Assembly: GCA_014898425.1 (NCBI GenBank)
Contig: RCSZ01000012.1
Coordinates: 1,302,001 to 1,366,000 of the forward strand
Direction: 5' to 3'
DNA length: 64,000 bases
Source: Botryotinia globosa
Taxonomy: Eukaryota > Ascomycota > Leotiomycetes > Helotiales > Sclerotiniaceae
A model generated the notes under the pieces. The model made no database searches. It worked only from the letters and a program-made list of their open reading frames with translations, and was not told the DNA's origin. Positions 1 to 10,629 of the stretch are shown here, piece after piece; positions within the stretch are counted from its first letter, which is position 1, and every line of letters begins with the position of its first letter. A program made the translations under genes and the position numbers.

Positions 1-26
1 TCAACGTGAGATACCATAATATGGGA

Positions 27-155
27 TCAGATTGGGAACGACTTGGAGGCTGGAGGCTGGAGGTGATGATATCGATCTTCGACTTGATTCCCATTGGTAG
101 CGGCGGCAAGGATCCCCGCGATGCCAAAAAGAATTACACACAGGAACATGAACAT
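27..155 (-). CDS. possible small secreted peptide or first exon of a secreted protein
   Basis: An ATG at 155 on the minus strand opens a 42-codon frame that begins with a strongly hydrophobic stretch (MFMFLCVILFGIAGILAAA), which looks like a signal peptide, followed by about 20 polar residues and a TGA at 27. It could be a very short secreted peptide or the first exon of a gene that continues past the left edge. I saw no clear donor site. There is no homology signal I recognise, so this is only a candidate; a chance frame is just as possible. Confidence 0.2.
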   Translation of the reverse strand: MFMFLCVILFGIAGILAAATNGNQVEDRYHHLQPPASKSFPI

Positions 156-1267
156 CTAGCGATCCGACCAATTACGAGCGGTAGATAGGCAGATTACCAT
201 TGAGAATTTGAGATTGATTCTTGATTGAGTGAGGGGTATCATGTATGTCCCCCAGCCCCTTGTTCATACAGCTATGAAGGAAATATCCCACCTTCAAGTG
301 CATGCCGCATTGGCATTGCACTCTCAGGCAAATCTGACGTTTTTTCTTCATGCGAGCTGCTTGTAAGTTGTGGCATGTGTAACTCTTGTCGAAAGAGTCG
401 AGGAGACGGAGAAGAGAACAGGCCACGAAAGAGAATTCCCCGGATCCGACCGATACATACAGCACGACTCACGACTCACGACTCACGAGGTCTTTGGTTG
501 GCAGAAAAAGTAATCAAATTCATTTTATACAATACGAGAAATTTTCTCCTCCGATCACATCCATAGAGGAGGACATGGCGGTCAATAAGATTATGGAGAC
601 TTGGTAGGTAGTTGTTTGTCAGAACAATAATGCTGCAAATTGCAATGCGTTTTGCTTTCCATGTCGGGTGAGATCGGGGACTCAAGACGAGGCTAGAATA
701 TGATATATGTATGTTCAACTACCAGGGGTTTATATTGATAAAATTAGGACAGCAAGATGACAGCAATGTGACTTGAAATGGCCTGCTATTCTGTACAGAT
801 CCGAATTCTAGACTTGGTACACTTGATCAGGAAGCTTTGAGAAGATCGATACAGTAGTTCCAATAGCTGAGAATCAGAAGCAGAATCTTATTTTGTACTT
901 TAGGAAACTACGGGGAAACGAGCCGAGATGGAAGGGAGGTATTTACATAGTATTCAAATGACATTTGATCAGATTCATGGCTGTATCGAGCAAATACTAG
1001 GTAGGTAGGTACTAGGTAGGTATTCATCACATCTGTGAATACTGACTGTATGGGAGAAGAACCTTGATGAATCTTAACCGAACATGGTTGGGAAATATTT
1101 TAATTCTGCCGTACCTGTTTCACCGCCAAAACGAGGCTGCGTTGCGCGCAATCATCCCACAAGGCTGAGTCAGTTGATCTCGGGCCAAGGCTCAAAGGAA
1201 AGAAGAGGCAGGCATAGATAACCCCTTCATCTTTGTCGTATTCTCCAAGCACGAAATCATCACAGTC
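156..1267. other. intergenic, upstream of the Apc15 gene
   Basis: I see no convincing gene here; the open frames overlap on both strands without conserved motifs. The only repeats are short (tandem ACTCACG near 468-488 and GGTAGGTA near 1003-1021). The part from about 1100 is GC-richer and is probably the Apc15 promoter and 5' UTR. Confidence 0.6.
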
Positions 1268-2307
1268 ATGTTTTCACTTCCAAACCTTGCCCCGACAGAC
1301 GTGCGTACACAGCCCATAAGCTTTGTTTACCCGCAAGTCATAACTAACTCATGCATCAGTCCTACAATCTCTGGTACACATCATCTCATAGCAACATTCC
1401 CCAGCACACAGAACCCACAAACAATGCATTTGATCATACCGCTCCCCATATTGCATCAAACCAAAACCACGGCTCGCGTCGTCAACAAGCCAGCAATAGA
1501 ACACCTCTAGCACGACTACGCTTAGATGAAGAATACATCGAGAGGAGAAAGCAAAATGTACAAAACTGGGGAAGTTCCTGGATTAAGCCTCCTGGAGTAG
1601 CAAAATCATTACATCAATTGAGAGAAGAGAAGAGAGAAATGGAAGAACATCAAGAAGCAATGAGACGAGAACACTTGGCACAAGAACTTGCCGAAGCGGA
1701 ACAGGCCGAGGCCGAGGCAATGATACCGACTGAGGATCTTGAGGGTGAGATGGACGGCATGGTGGATCTTGATGATGAGATTCCTGATGCGGACGAGACG
1801 GGAATGGGACCTAGTGATTCATCCGATGCTAGCGAGGATGATGAAGAAGATGAAGAAAACGATCTCGAGGATGTTCCTAGAGCACTCGCCGCTTCTCGCA
1901 TGACGGATGAAGCTTACAGAGATGCGATAACACGTCTCGGAGCTCCCAGAGGTTCAATGCTCGAAGATGATGGCGCTTCGACCATTGCGGAGGAAGAGCA
2001 ATCGCAAATGCTACAAGAGGAAGATCTAGTACATGAGCATGAAGAAGATAATCAAGACGAAGATATGGAAGTCGATCTCGATGATGATATTCCTGAAGCT
2101 GACGAAGGATATGAACATACGGACACAGAAGATGAAATCAATAGCAGCGAGGAGGAAAGTGAAGCTGAAAGTCTTCCGGCTGGAAATCATGGAGGTCATG
2201 GTGCGAGTATGGTTAGGAGTGATGGCACTCAAAACTCGATGGATCTTTCGAATCTTATATCGCACGATAGTAGTGTGTTATATAGTAGTCCTCGAGGAGC
2301 AAGATGA
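1268..2307 (+). CDS. apc15: anaphase-promoting complex subunit Apc15 (Apc15/Mnd2 family)
   Basis: Two exons, 1268-1300 and 1360-2307, give 326 residues. The first exon has only 11 codons (MFSLPNLAPTD); the intron 1301-1359 has GTGCGT donor, a CTAAC branch-like site and CAG acceptor. Splicing joins it to SYNLWYTSS and rebuilds the N-terminal signature of fungal Apc15 (MxSLP...TD(S)xxLWYTSS). A second conserved block follows: PLARLRLDEEYIERRKQNVQNWGSSWIKPPGV, roughly residues 45-80. The rest is a coiled, charged segment (about 85-120) and a long acidic Asp/Glu tail with repeats such as DLDDEIPDADE and DLDDDIPEADE. By family, Apc15 is a nuclear APC/C subunit that helps turnover of the mitotic checkpoint complex. 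An ATG at 1351 inside the intron would give a shorter, incorrect model. It converges with the beta-glucosidase gene. Confidence 0.88.
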
Positions 2308-3058
2308 TATGATGCATGATCCGCTCGTGAATATAGTCACACTTCTTGGAAGAAAAGAAAGACACGCCGTCGAGGGCTAGCAAGCAATATCTTTCGTAGA
2401 CTTTGGGGAATGATCAGATACAAAGTATATGAGTATTGCAATGAGCTTGAGCATGAGCGTCTCTGATCCGACAATCTACTACCACCAATAGTAGACATAA
2501 CGCTCTATCCAACAAAGGAGTTCATCATACACCAAATCAGCCCCAAAACATCAAATAGACGTATAGGACAACACTCAAAACAACGCTAATCCATCGGAAG
2601 AGATAAAAGGGTAGCAAATAACTACGGCGTCATGGAGTATATACTTTTTTTCGATACCCCAATATAAGTATTTCACGCTTTTTTTGTTCTTTTTTTGAGA
2701 GGTTCTCTAGTGAGTAGAAGTGATCATGCTACCTAGTAATTCAGCGAATAGCAATAACAATAATGATTATAATAATCTTGGATACAAAAGATATAATGAA
2801 ACGATGAGATGACATTTAGTTAACCAACTCGCGTCAAGATTCTCGTTGGTGGAATCACTTCGAATATATAGGTGTGTAAATGTGTCAATATGTAAATATG
2901 TATACATATATACATCTTAATCTTAATCTTAGCCCCCCTTTTTATATTCATATTTCAATCTAGCCACTCCATCTCCTCAGCACAAGAACTCTCTCATCCC
3001 ATCCCTCCTGTTCTTCCTCTTCCCTCTCTCTCTCTCCATCTCAAAGTTACAAACATCA
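2308..3058. other. convergent intergenic region
   Basis: This is shared 3' flank of Apc15 (plus) and the GH3 gene (minus). It is AT-rich with T-runs (2645-2700), a TATACATATATACAT stretch near 2900 and a CT-rich tract (3010-3030). No gene is visible. Confidence 0.6.
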
Positions 3059-6000
3059 TCAAGGTAAACATTGACCTATCTCTCATCAGTTCCTAACTCC
3101 ACAACCATCTCTCAATTCCTCAGACCCAAGATCCGAAATATGAAATACACTCACTATAATACGCATTACTAACTTTACAACTCCCACTCGCGCAAACGGT
3201 CGGTCCAGTATACCCGGCTCCTCCACACTGTCCATAGAGCGGTTGCTGAGCGCCAGCCGCAGAAGAGGTCGTCGGGCTCGCGATACTACTCGAGCTAATT
3301 TTCGTCGTGAGAGTCGGTGTCGTCGTCGAGGTGAGAGAAGTAGTCGATAAGAAAGTCGACGCACCTGCACTGGAAGTCGAAGTCGAAGATGAATCCGAAC
3401 CGGCACTGGTCCCAGCGCCAGAACTCGCAAGGGACCCGCTCAACCGGATATCCCGACTACTACTTCCCACATACACGTGGAATGATCCGGCGGGGAGCAT
3501 CCACGACTGCGTCGTCGTATCCCAGTAACTCAAATCTTTTCTGCGCAGCGAAAATGTGATGCTGTTCGTGACCCCGGCGGCGAGATGGATTTTCTTGAAC
3601 CCGCGGAGTTGTTTCGGGGGAGTGTTTGCAACCGAGCTCGGGAATCCAATGTAGAGCTGTGCTACTTCGGCGCCGGAAACCGTGCCGTTGTTGGTGACCG
3701 ACACCGAGACTGTAGCGATGGCGTCGTAGAGATTAGCTTTTCCTCCCGGCAGAAGAGCGCTACTTCCAGGCGTCGTAGAAATCGACGAGAGAACGAGATT
3801 CGCATATGAAAATGAAGTGTAACTCAGTCCAAACCCAAATTCATATCGCGGCACGATGGAACTCTGATCGAAATGTCTGTAATCGATAAACAATCCCTCG
3901 GCATAGCTATCATCACCACTCGCAATGGCAGTGCCATAATCCGCTTGCGTCTTGGCGATTGTGTACGGGAGTTTTCCAGAGGGAGACACGGAGCCGTATA
4001 GGATATCCACGAGCGCGTTTCCGGATTCTTGACCGGGGAGACCGGCCCAGACGATTGCGATGACGTTAGGGAGCGCGAGAATGCTTTCGAGGATGAGAGG
4101 CCCGACGCTGTGGATTACGACGATTGTGTTTTTGTTTACGGCCGCAACGGCCGCGACGAGTGCGTTGCCTGAGTGCCAGGGATCGAGATTTATGCGGTCG
4201 CCTTTGGCTCCTTCAACCTGTTTTGAGGGTAAGTAAAAGAGGCTTCGAATACAATTTGGAAACTTACAGTTATATATTCTTCGCCTGCGTCGGAATTGAT
4301 AAACACAATGGCTGTAGCGGCAGCACTTGCCACCGAAGCTCCTGTTGATGTTGAATCTGTGTTTGAAAGGGTCAAAGTCGTGCCATCTGCAGCGGCCTTG
4401 ACTTTGAGTGCATCATATGGTGCCACTAAATATGGGAAGTCGGCTGTTCCTGAGCCCCAACCCTATGTATCATAATTAGAGCCATTTCCTTCGAATCAAA
4501 AGCAGTAACGTGCAGAAGAGAGAAAACCACGTTACTCACCATAGCTAAAGTTCCCGTATCACAACCCCTATCTGTACATGCATTCGCGCCGGCTGGATTG
4601 ACAATAGCATCTTGACCAATCAATGCTAAACTGGCCGGTTTCTTAAGCGGCAATGCATTATTGGTATTCTTCAAAAGAACAATGCCATCACGAGCAACAG
4701 CTCGAGCAACAGTATTATGGGTTGAAGAAACATTGGGACCGCCAACTCCACCATTCCAGGAACTCCAGCCGCTGACAACGGGGTAGTTTGTATCTTGACC
4801 GAGATAATACCAGGAGGCTAGAATACGAGTTGCCATGTCGTCAAGACGGGTTTGGGGGACTGTGCCACTGCGGAATTGTTAGAGGGCATGTATGGATATA
4901 TTATGGTAAAAAGATACTCTATATTGCTTGGAAGACTTACGCAGTAACGGCATTGAGAAGATTAGTTCCCCAGATGAAATTATTGTCGCCGAAATTGTCT
5001 CCTGGCATCGCCATATCCATTCCTGCATTTGCACTACCCGTGGTAGTTTTCTGCGCTGTCCAATCTGTACACTCGTCAGAACTTCTCAACAAAGTAGTAT
5101 CTTAAACGCAATTCGATCTGATACGATACATACCACTAACAACATAGCCTTGAAAGTCCAACTCGTTTTTCAACAATCCCGTAAGTAAAGCTTGGTTTTC
5201 ACACGCGTACGAGCTGTTGAACCTGTTGTATGAACACATCACCGATGCAACGTTTGCCTTCACTGCTTCGGCGAAGGGCCAAAGATATAACTACATCATT
5301 GTGAGTAGCACGCTTAATCTGAGATGGTAAGTGGAAACGCACTTCGTGGTTAACTCTATCGATAATATTCGAACTCATTGTTCCTCGATTCAATTCCTGT
5401 TCATTCCCAACTAGAGCACACGGTTAGATGGCACATGCCACAAATATGCAACAACTTACGATAATGTTTTGCGCATGCTTGGACACCTGCTGCTTGCATG
5501 CCCTCTACCGTCTGAGCTCAACGTCAGTACATGCCATTCTAGTCTCTCGAGGAGCTGGGAAAGGTGATGGCATGAAGTCTCACATTCGCCATGGCAACAC
5601 CAGAAAGATAAGGATCGTTACTAAACCCTTCCCAATTCCTCCCACCCTGTTCAATATCAGTATTTTCTCAGATAATCCACTACGAAATAGGAGGAAGCGA
5701 GCTACGAACCACTGGAATCTTCCCCAAAGGTCCAGCCACAGGACCTAACTGATTATGAACACCGAGTGCTTTGGCTTCGGCCCCTATCATGTAGAATGAG
5801 CTTTCATCCATCGGCAATTTCGTCTCAATCACGATAGTCACAGAATGGGTACCACCATACCCAAAGCATTACCCCTCGCATACATCAACTCTGTATCCCA
5901 CGTGCTACCTGTAGTAATTCCAGCAGGAAACGCAGTTACTTTTTGAGCATATCGAACTCTATCTCACGTTAATATCAACAAAGTCAACCATTACATCTTT

Positions 6001-6285
6001 TCAGTGGTCACGTCACTCTTTAATAAATCCACAAAAAATTACATACCCCAAAGGACCATCTTGTAAACAGAAAGCCGGCCATCCAATCGAAGGAATAGCA
6101 GCAGTATTGCCAACGCAAGGCCCCTTCTCCCATCCAACGCCTGTAACGAGAGTAACCTTGTTCGCATTTGTAAGTTTGGCCAAAGCTGTTTTAGCTTTGG
6201 TATATGCCGCATTCCAATCCCCATCACCTGCTGCGGCATGAATGGGGGTAGATAATGCTACAAGGATAAAAGAGTAGAAATGCAT
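3059..6285 (-). CDS. secreted GH3 beta-glucosidase with C-terminal CBM1 cellulose-binding module
   Basis: Twelve exons: 6285-6047, 5958-5861, 5783-5710, 5646-5584, 5511-5460, 5410-5343, 5290-5134, 5064-4941, 4867-4540, 4462-4268, 4217-3155, 3075-3059; 825 residues. All eleven introns are GT-AG, 49-88 nt. A signal peptide ([17 protein letters not shown]) is followed by typical GH3 blocks: [56 protein letters not shown] and GYVVSDW, whose Asp251 is the expected catalytic nucleophile. Then come the second alpha/beta domain ([14 protein letters not shown]) and an FnIII-like domain. A Ser/Thr linker (about 725-785) leads to a CBM1 (791-825) with YGQCGG and NAYYSQC. By family it hydrolyses cellobiose and beta-glucosides outside the cell, and CBM1 anchors it on cellulose. 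Start chosen at 6285 because the upstream in-frame Met would precede the signal peptide by only eight residues. Confidence 0.93.
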
Positions 6286-6370
6286 TTTAACTGTATGAAA
6301 AGACAGCATACATGAGAGAACGAAATTGGAGGCACAGGGAAGGCAGAAATGAGGAATGATAGATCACTAC

Positions 6371-6377
6371 TATATAC
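6371..6377 (-). promoter_or_regulatory. TATA-like element of the beta-glucosidase gene
   Basis: TATATAG on the minus strand, about 90 bp upstream of the GH3 start codon, is in a plausible position for a core promoter. Confidence 0.4.
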
Positions 6378-6719
6378 TCACGTTTGCACTCAAGCTTTGA
6401 CGTGTGAGATCAGGGTTATGAAGTCACTGCGGGAAAACGGCTGGTCATGCAGTTTGGAAAAGTAATTTGAATCGGCAATGGACTCTTGGTAAACACTCTG
6501 AGATACGGCGAGAACGTCCGAGTCTCACCGTGTACCAGATGACTTGAGTCATCCACGGCGATGACGAACTGACAACACCAAGAGCCCACTGTACTTCTAA
6601 CAGTGGACATGATAGTGGATGTAAAATCCGATGTGCCTGTCACCATGCATTTATCAACGCACTCCGAAAAACCAAGCACTTTAAATACAGAACTTAAATG
6701 TATGTAATTGGTTTGTATT

Positions 6720-6771
6720 GGCTAGTAAGCCCCATGGGGTACAGAATTTGACTTTAGCATAAATTCCCCAC
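6720..6771. promoter_or_regulatory. possible XlnR-like, palindromic and CreA-like sites
   Basis: Within 52 bp lie GGCTAG (6720-6725, fits the XlnR/Xyr1 motif GGCTAR), a perfect palindrome CCCCATGGGG (6730-6739) and CCCCAC (6766-6771, the reverse of the CreA/CRE1 motif SYGGRG). They are 435-490 bp upstream of the GH3 gene, where cellulase regulators commonly bind. Function is inferred from motif and place only. Confidence 0.35.
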
Positions 6772-7005
6772 AAACCACCACTTTACTCCCGGTCCGAATC
6801 CCCGTTCGGTACTTACTAACGGAAACACAACAACCAAATTTTGACGCAATAAAGCGTCCAGGTTTATTTAGCACTCTTGGTTCTCTTTTATTACACCGAG
6901 CTTATTGGGAGGGATGATCTTGGCACGTGGACAAGGTTTTCTTTGGAATTAATACATTCCGAGCTTTTTTTGGTATCATACTTGTTGATCTGCAAATAGA
7001 TCTTT

Positions 7006-8574
7006 TCATCTGCTATCGACATCGTATAAAACGTCGGTTCGGATGACGTACTTTGCTGAAGCACTCGAGCTTCGTTTAACACCGGTGCCTTCGTGAAGTA
7101 GACTTCCCTCAGTTTCACCATGCGGAAACATTGCCACACTACCTTGAATCGGCTTTATTGAATACGCATTCATGCTACCTTCTTTAGCGCTTGGAAGGAA
7201 ATAAGTTGTCTCTCCAGCGTCAAACTCATCGTTCAGATATATCAAGAATGTGAATAAAGAAGACTGCTTTGCTTCAGGTGGAGAGGAGTCATAGATGTAT
7301 TTATCATTCGTGGGGTCAATTCCGGAAGGGGGCCAAGCACCATCTGTATCATTAGCAAGGTGGAACTGATGAGAAAGGGGGCTGCTTACCAATATGGGCA
7401 CGATATTCTGCACCAGGAACGTAGCGGTATACACGAAATCTTCTGTTCAGACCTCTTACCTGTTTTCCATTGACTTGCGTTGGAACGAATTCTTTAATTC
7501 TGTTCCACAATCCATCGCAGAAAGCATTATCCACAACCCAATAAAAGTTGTGAGCCAAGATACTATTCTCCTCACCTTCCTCGCGTATTGGGGCATCTGG
7601 TGTAAATCCCACTGTCTCGCCAGCAGCGATGATTCGAATGCATTCTTCTGGGCTCAAGACATCCTTAAGTAGATGTAGATTTGGCACAATTGGATGTTTA
7701 TGGTGAGTTGTCTTTGGGGGAGTATCAGAAAAGGCAATGGCATTGTCCTGTGATGTCCAGAGGATCGCCGGATGGAGGTTTGCTGGCTTGCGCTCCAATC
7801 CTGGTTTTGTTTCTATGACTCGGAATCGAGACTTGATATCTTTTGGCAAGTGATTGAATATGCTACCGTCGAGAACCGAATTGTAGGTCTGCTTGCGCGG
7901 TATTGACTCATCCCTCAAGTTCCATGCTTTCCTGGGTACAATAGGACCATTTGTGTCTACACCATCCTCGATCGAATAGTCCACTGGGCCTGTGACCCGA
8001 AGTATCGCATCTAGCACAACCAATAATTGCTCCTCTCTCGCCGTTCGCTTGGCTGCGGTTTCGTCAAGTTGCTCTGCTAAACCACTCACAACGTCTAAAT
8101 CTCGAACCCATCGGCAGAGCGCGCCTAGTTTGGGCTTTTGCCCTCGGATTCGCATCTCCGCAAGTAGAATTCTAGCTTCAGTATAGCCTTCATCTGCGAG
8201 AGCGCCGCTGATGCGAGCCGTGGGGTTTGTGTCAACTACACCAAAATTAGTGCTCGCAATTAGTGATGCGGATGGATAGATAGCATACTAGACGCATTGA
8301 AGCCTGTTGTGCAAGCATTTCGGAAGTCGAAAACGGCAGTCCGCAATTCCTTGCATGCCTTCGATTTTATCAGAGCAGGATTCTGCGCTAATATTTTAAG
8401 GGTGTCAACGGATATTTCAATATCTTCCTCGGCGATTAGAAGGTCGTGAAGAGTCTTCGGTTCCGTCGAAAGCTCCGGAGGTGGAGTGACAATACTAGTA
8501 GTAGTCTTGACTTTCTTAATGTTTTGCTCAATGGGCAGATTTTGCTGCTTCCTCTTGCCCTTTGATTTAGCCAT
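7006..8574 (-). CDS. prolyl 4-hydroxylase-type 2-oxoglutarate/Fe(II) dioxygenase
   Basis: Three exons (8574-8289, 8235-7390, 7343-7006), 489 residues; introns of 53 and 46 nt. The C-terminal 200 residues form a P4H-alpha-like jelly-roll: LSPEECIRII, then RFRVYRYVPGAEYRAHIDG with the metal HxD motif at His376/Asp378, FLIYLNDEFDAGETTYFL, and the distal metal ligand in LLHEGTGV (His461). Lys475 is a likely 2-oxoglutarate contact. The second intron cuts exactly inside the Asp codon of HxD. The N-terminus is basic and lacks a signal peptide (KSKGKRKQQ, possible nuclear signal), so the enzyme is probably not a secretory-pathway collagen-type hydroxylase. A helical region of unknown role fills residues 20-200. 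The substrate is unknown. It shares an upstream region with the divergent gene at 9677. Confidence 0.85.
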
Positions 8575-9676
8575 TGTGGAAAGAATATTTCAGTCGATTA
8601 GAGAAATTGATTATTAGGATGGACGATATCACTTCAGGAATAGTAAATATATTGCCGAGCGGTGAAAAGTGTCGCCACTACTTCCCCATGCCCCCACAAA
8701 ATTTTGAGCCATGATCTGATTGGAAGTCTCATCTTGACGATCCACATATACTAGGGTAATTGATGGAACCTACCGCCATACCTACCTAGGTAAGGACTTT
8801 CATCACAGATCGTTCCAAAAGTCACCATGCCATCTCGAACATATGAATGAGTCTCAAGTTCTCAGCACATTTACTTTTTCACAGAAAGACACACGCCCAT
8901 TTCAATGACTAACCTTAGAAATCTTCCGCAGAAGCATAGTAAAGTTAAAATCTATGCAATTGAGAAGGTCGGAATAAGCTGTGTGTTCGTTTACTGTTTC
9001 TGTCCTTGGACAATCAGTCCTACCAATGACCTGAAAATCGGTGTACTCGACGAATATAGTTATTCGTGCTTCAATGCTGTGCTACGTTACCATTGGCAAG
9101 CATTCTGTAACCAGGTTGACCTAGTATATTTGGCCCACGGCTGGAAGCGATTACCTAGATCTTGCAGGTGTACGCGTCGCAACATGAATCTTTTCTTCTG
9201 ATTATCGAAAATCCTATATTTCTGCTGATGAGGACCTTTGTCTCCAAGCAACAAGGATCCCGTCCATTCTCGGGCCAAGGCCACACGAAGTCAGCATATA
9301 AGGCGTTTATCCAGGCCAATGATATTGTAAATACTCTCGCAAAAGTAAGCTGGATTTGGTAGTGCAGCCACTGCAGCGACCAGTTTGACGGATCAGCGAA
9401 TTATTGAACCTACTGATACACGAAGTCGTATGCCAGCGGCACGCAAGGAGCAAGAATTGACGATGAGCCTATCGGTTGAGATATTGCATGCCGCTTGAAA
9501 AGTTTTGGAGATGCTGCCTGTTCATTCGCGGGCTATTCTTCAGACTGTTCGAGGATATATATCCCACCATCTGCAATTGAAATCTCAAGAGTGGATTTGA
9601 TTTGATCTACAGCAGACAGTATAAGTTTGTCGACTGACTCTTTTTTCCTTGCCAACATCTGGCTCCAGCTGAGAAA
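8575..9676. other. divergent intergenic region
   Basis: Shared promoter space of the dioxygenase (minus) and the PRP-like gene (plus). It includes a short CTACCTAGGTA element near 8780-8792. The overlapping small frames at 8905-9362 show no family motif, so no gene is called. Confidence 0.55.
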
Positions 9677-10629
9677 ATGGCTTCGGCACACGTAGAAACA
9701 CCATCTGCAGACACAACTGGTTTGCCAAATTATCTTCTGGACCCTAATGCAGTAATGAAGGATGTTGATGCCAAATGGCGATACAATCAGCTGCCGGACT
9801 ATACAAATACAAGAAGAGTCTGGGCACAGAGTGTGTAAATTCTATAGCAGATCACCATCTCCAAAGATGAACATTCATTAACTTCTCGCAGCCAAAACAC
9901 AAAGTCACATAGCTGGGTCCCTACCCTCTCTTGTCGAAAACCTCGTCAAGAACTGGGAAGTAGAAGCCTCTTTCAAGACTGACATTTCTGACTGGCGCAC
10001 CATCGATCATCCCAATTTCTCTTTCTCTATCAATGGCTCTGCGCCTGTGACAGGTGAATATATGTTGAAAGTGGGCACTTATAATGCTATCCTTACATCG
10101 AACGAGTACTATTCTCCGGAAAAATCAGATTTTTCGAGCAGTCACAAGACATTTAAAAGGATGATGCCAACCTTCGCGTGGGAGGTATTAGAGGTATATA
10201 GTGGGCCACCAACCGTTAGTTTCAAATGGAGACATTGGGGTATTATGAAAAATGATTATGTTGGGGTTAATGAGTACGTCCATATCTTCTCCCGCCTTCA
10301 CATCTTCCCCTTGCCCTGTGTTGACCTCAATTAGCAAAGGCGAAAAGGTAACCATTCCCTCGCATGGTGGAACAATCGATATTCAAGGTGTCGCAATAGC
10401 GAAGGTCGACTCAGCAGTACGTCTCCAAGCTGTAGAGATATTCTACGATCCCCTCGAGATGTTCCGACAGATAGCGAACAAAAGTGATGTCAAGAAATCT
10501 GAGTTGCCTAAAGAGAGCAAGGACGATCTAACAACATTGTTACATGGGGAAGGATATGCGGCTGAACAGTCAGAGGCTGCGGTGCTCTCCACAGGTTGCC
10601 CATTTATGCCCGGGGAGAACAGGGAATAA
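9677..10629 (+). CDS. pathogen-related protein (PRP)-like, NTF2/SnoaL-like fold
   Basis: Three exons (9677-9830, 9892-10273, 10335-10629), 276 residues; both introns (61 nt each) are GT-AG and restore a single frame. The body matches the plant 'pathogen-related protein' family: SLVENLVKNWEVEASFKT, DWRTIDHPNFSFSINGS, a YNAIL block, SSHKTFKRMMPTFAWEVLEVYSGPP and FKWRHWG, then an AVRLQAVEIFYDPLEMF block and a CPFMPG end like the plant CPF(A)G tail. The fold is expected to be NTF2/SnoaL-like. The biochemical role is not established for the plant or fungal members that I know of. There is no signal peptide, so it is likely cytosolic. Confidence 0.8.

Larger units (their letters stand above)
6286..7005. 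other. promoter region of the GH3 gene and 3' flank of the dioxygenase gene
   Basis: No gene is seen. It holds the TATA-like and regulatory motifs listed separately. The last part (6890-7005) is probably 3' UTR of the neighbouring dioxygenase gene. Confidence 0.5.

Noticed and set aside
1650..1901. Ser-rich 83-codon frame antisense to Apc15
   Set aside because: It is the complement of the Asp/Glu-rich coding tail (GAT/GAA codons read as ATC/TTC/TCA), not a gene.
3086..3430. Minus frame rich in Arg/Leu overlapping the GH3 linker
   Set aside because: Shifted frame of the Ser/Thr linker of the beta-glucosidase.
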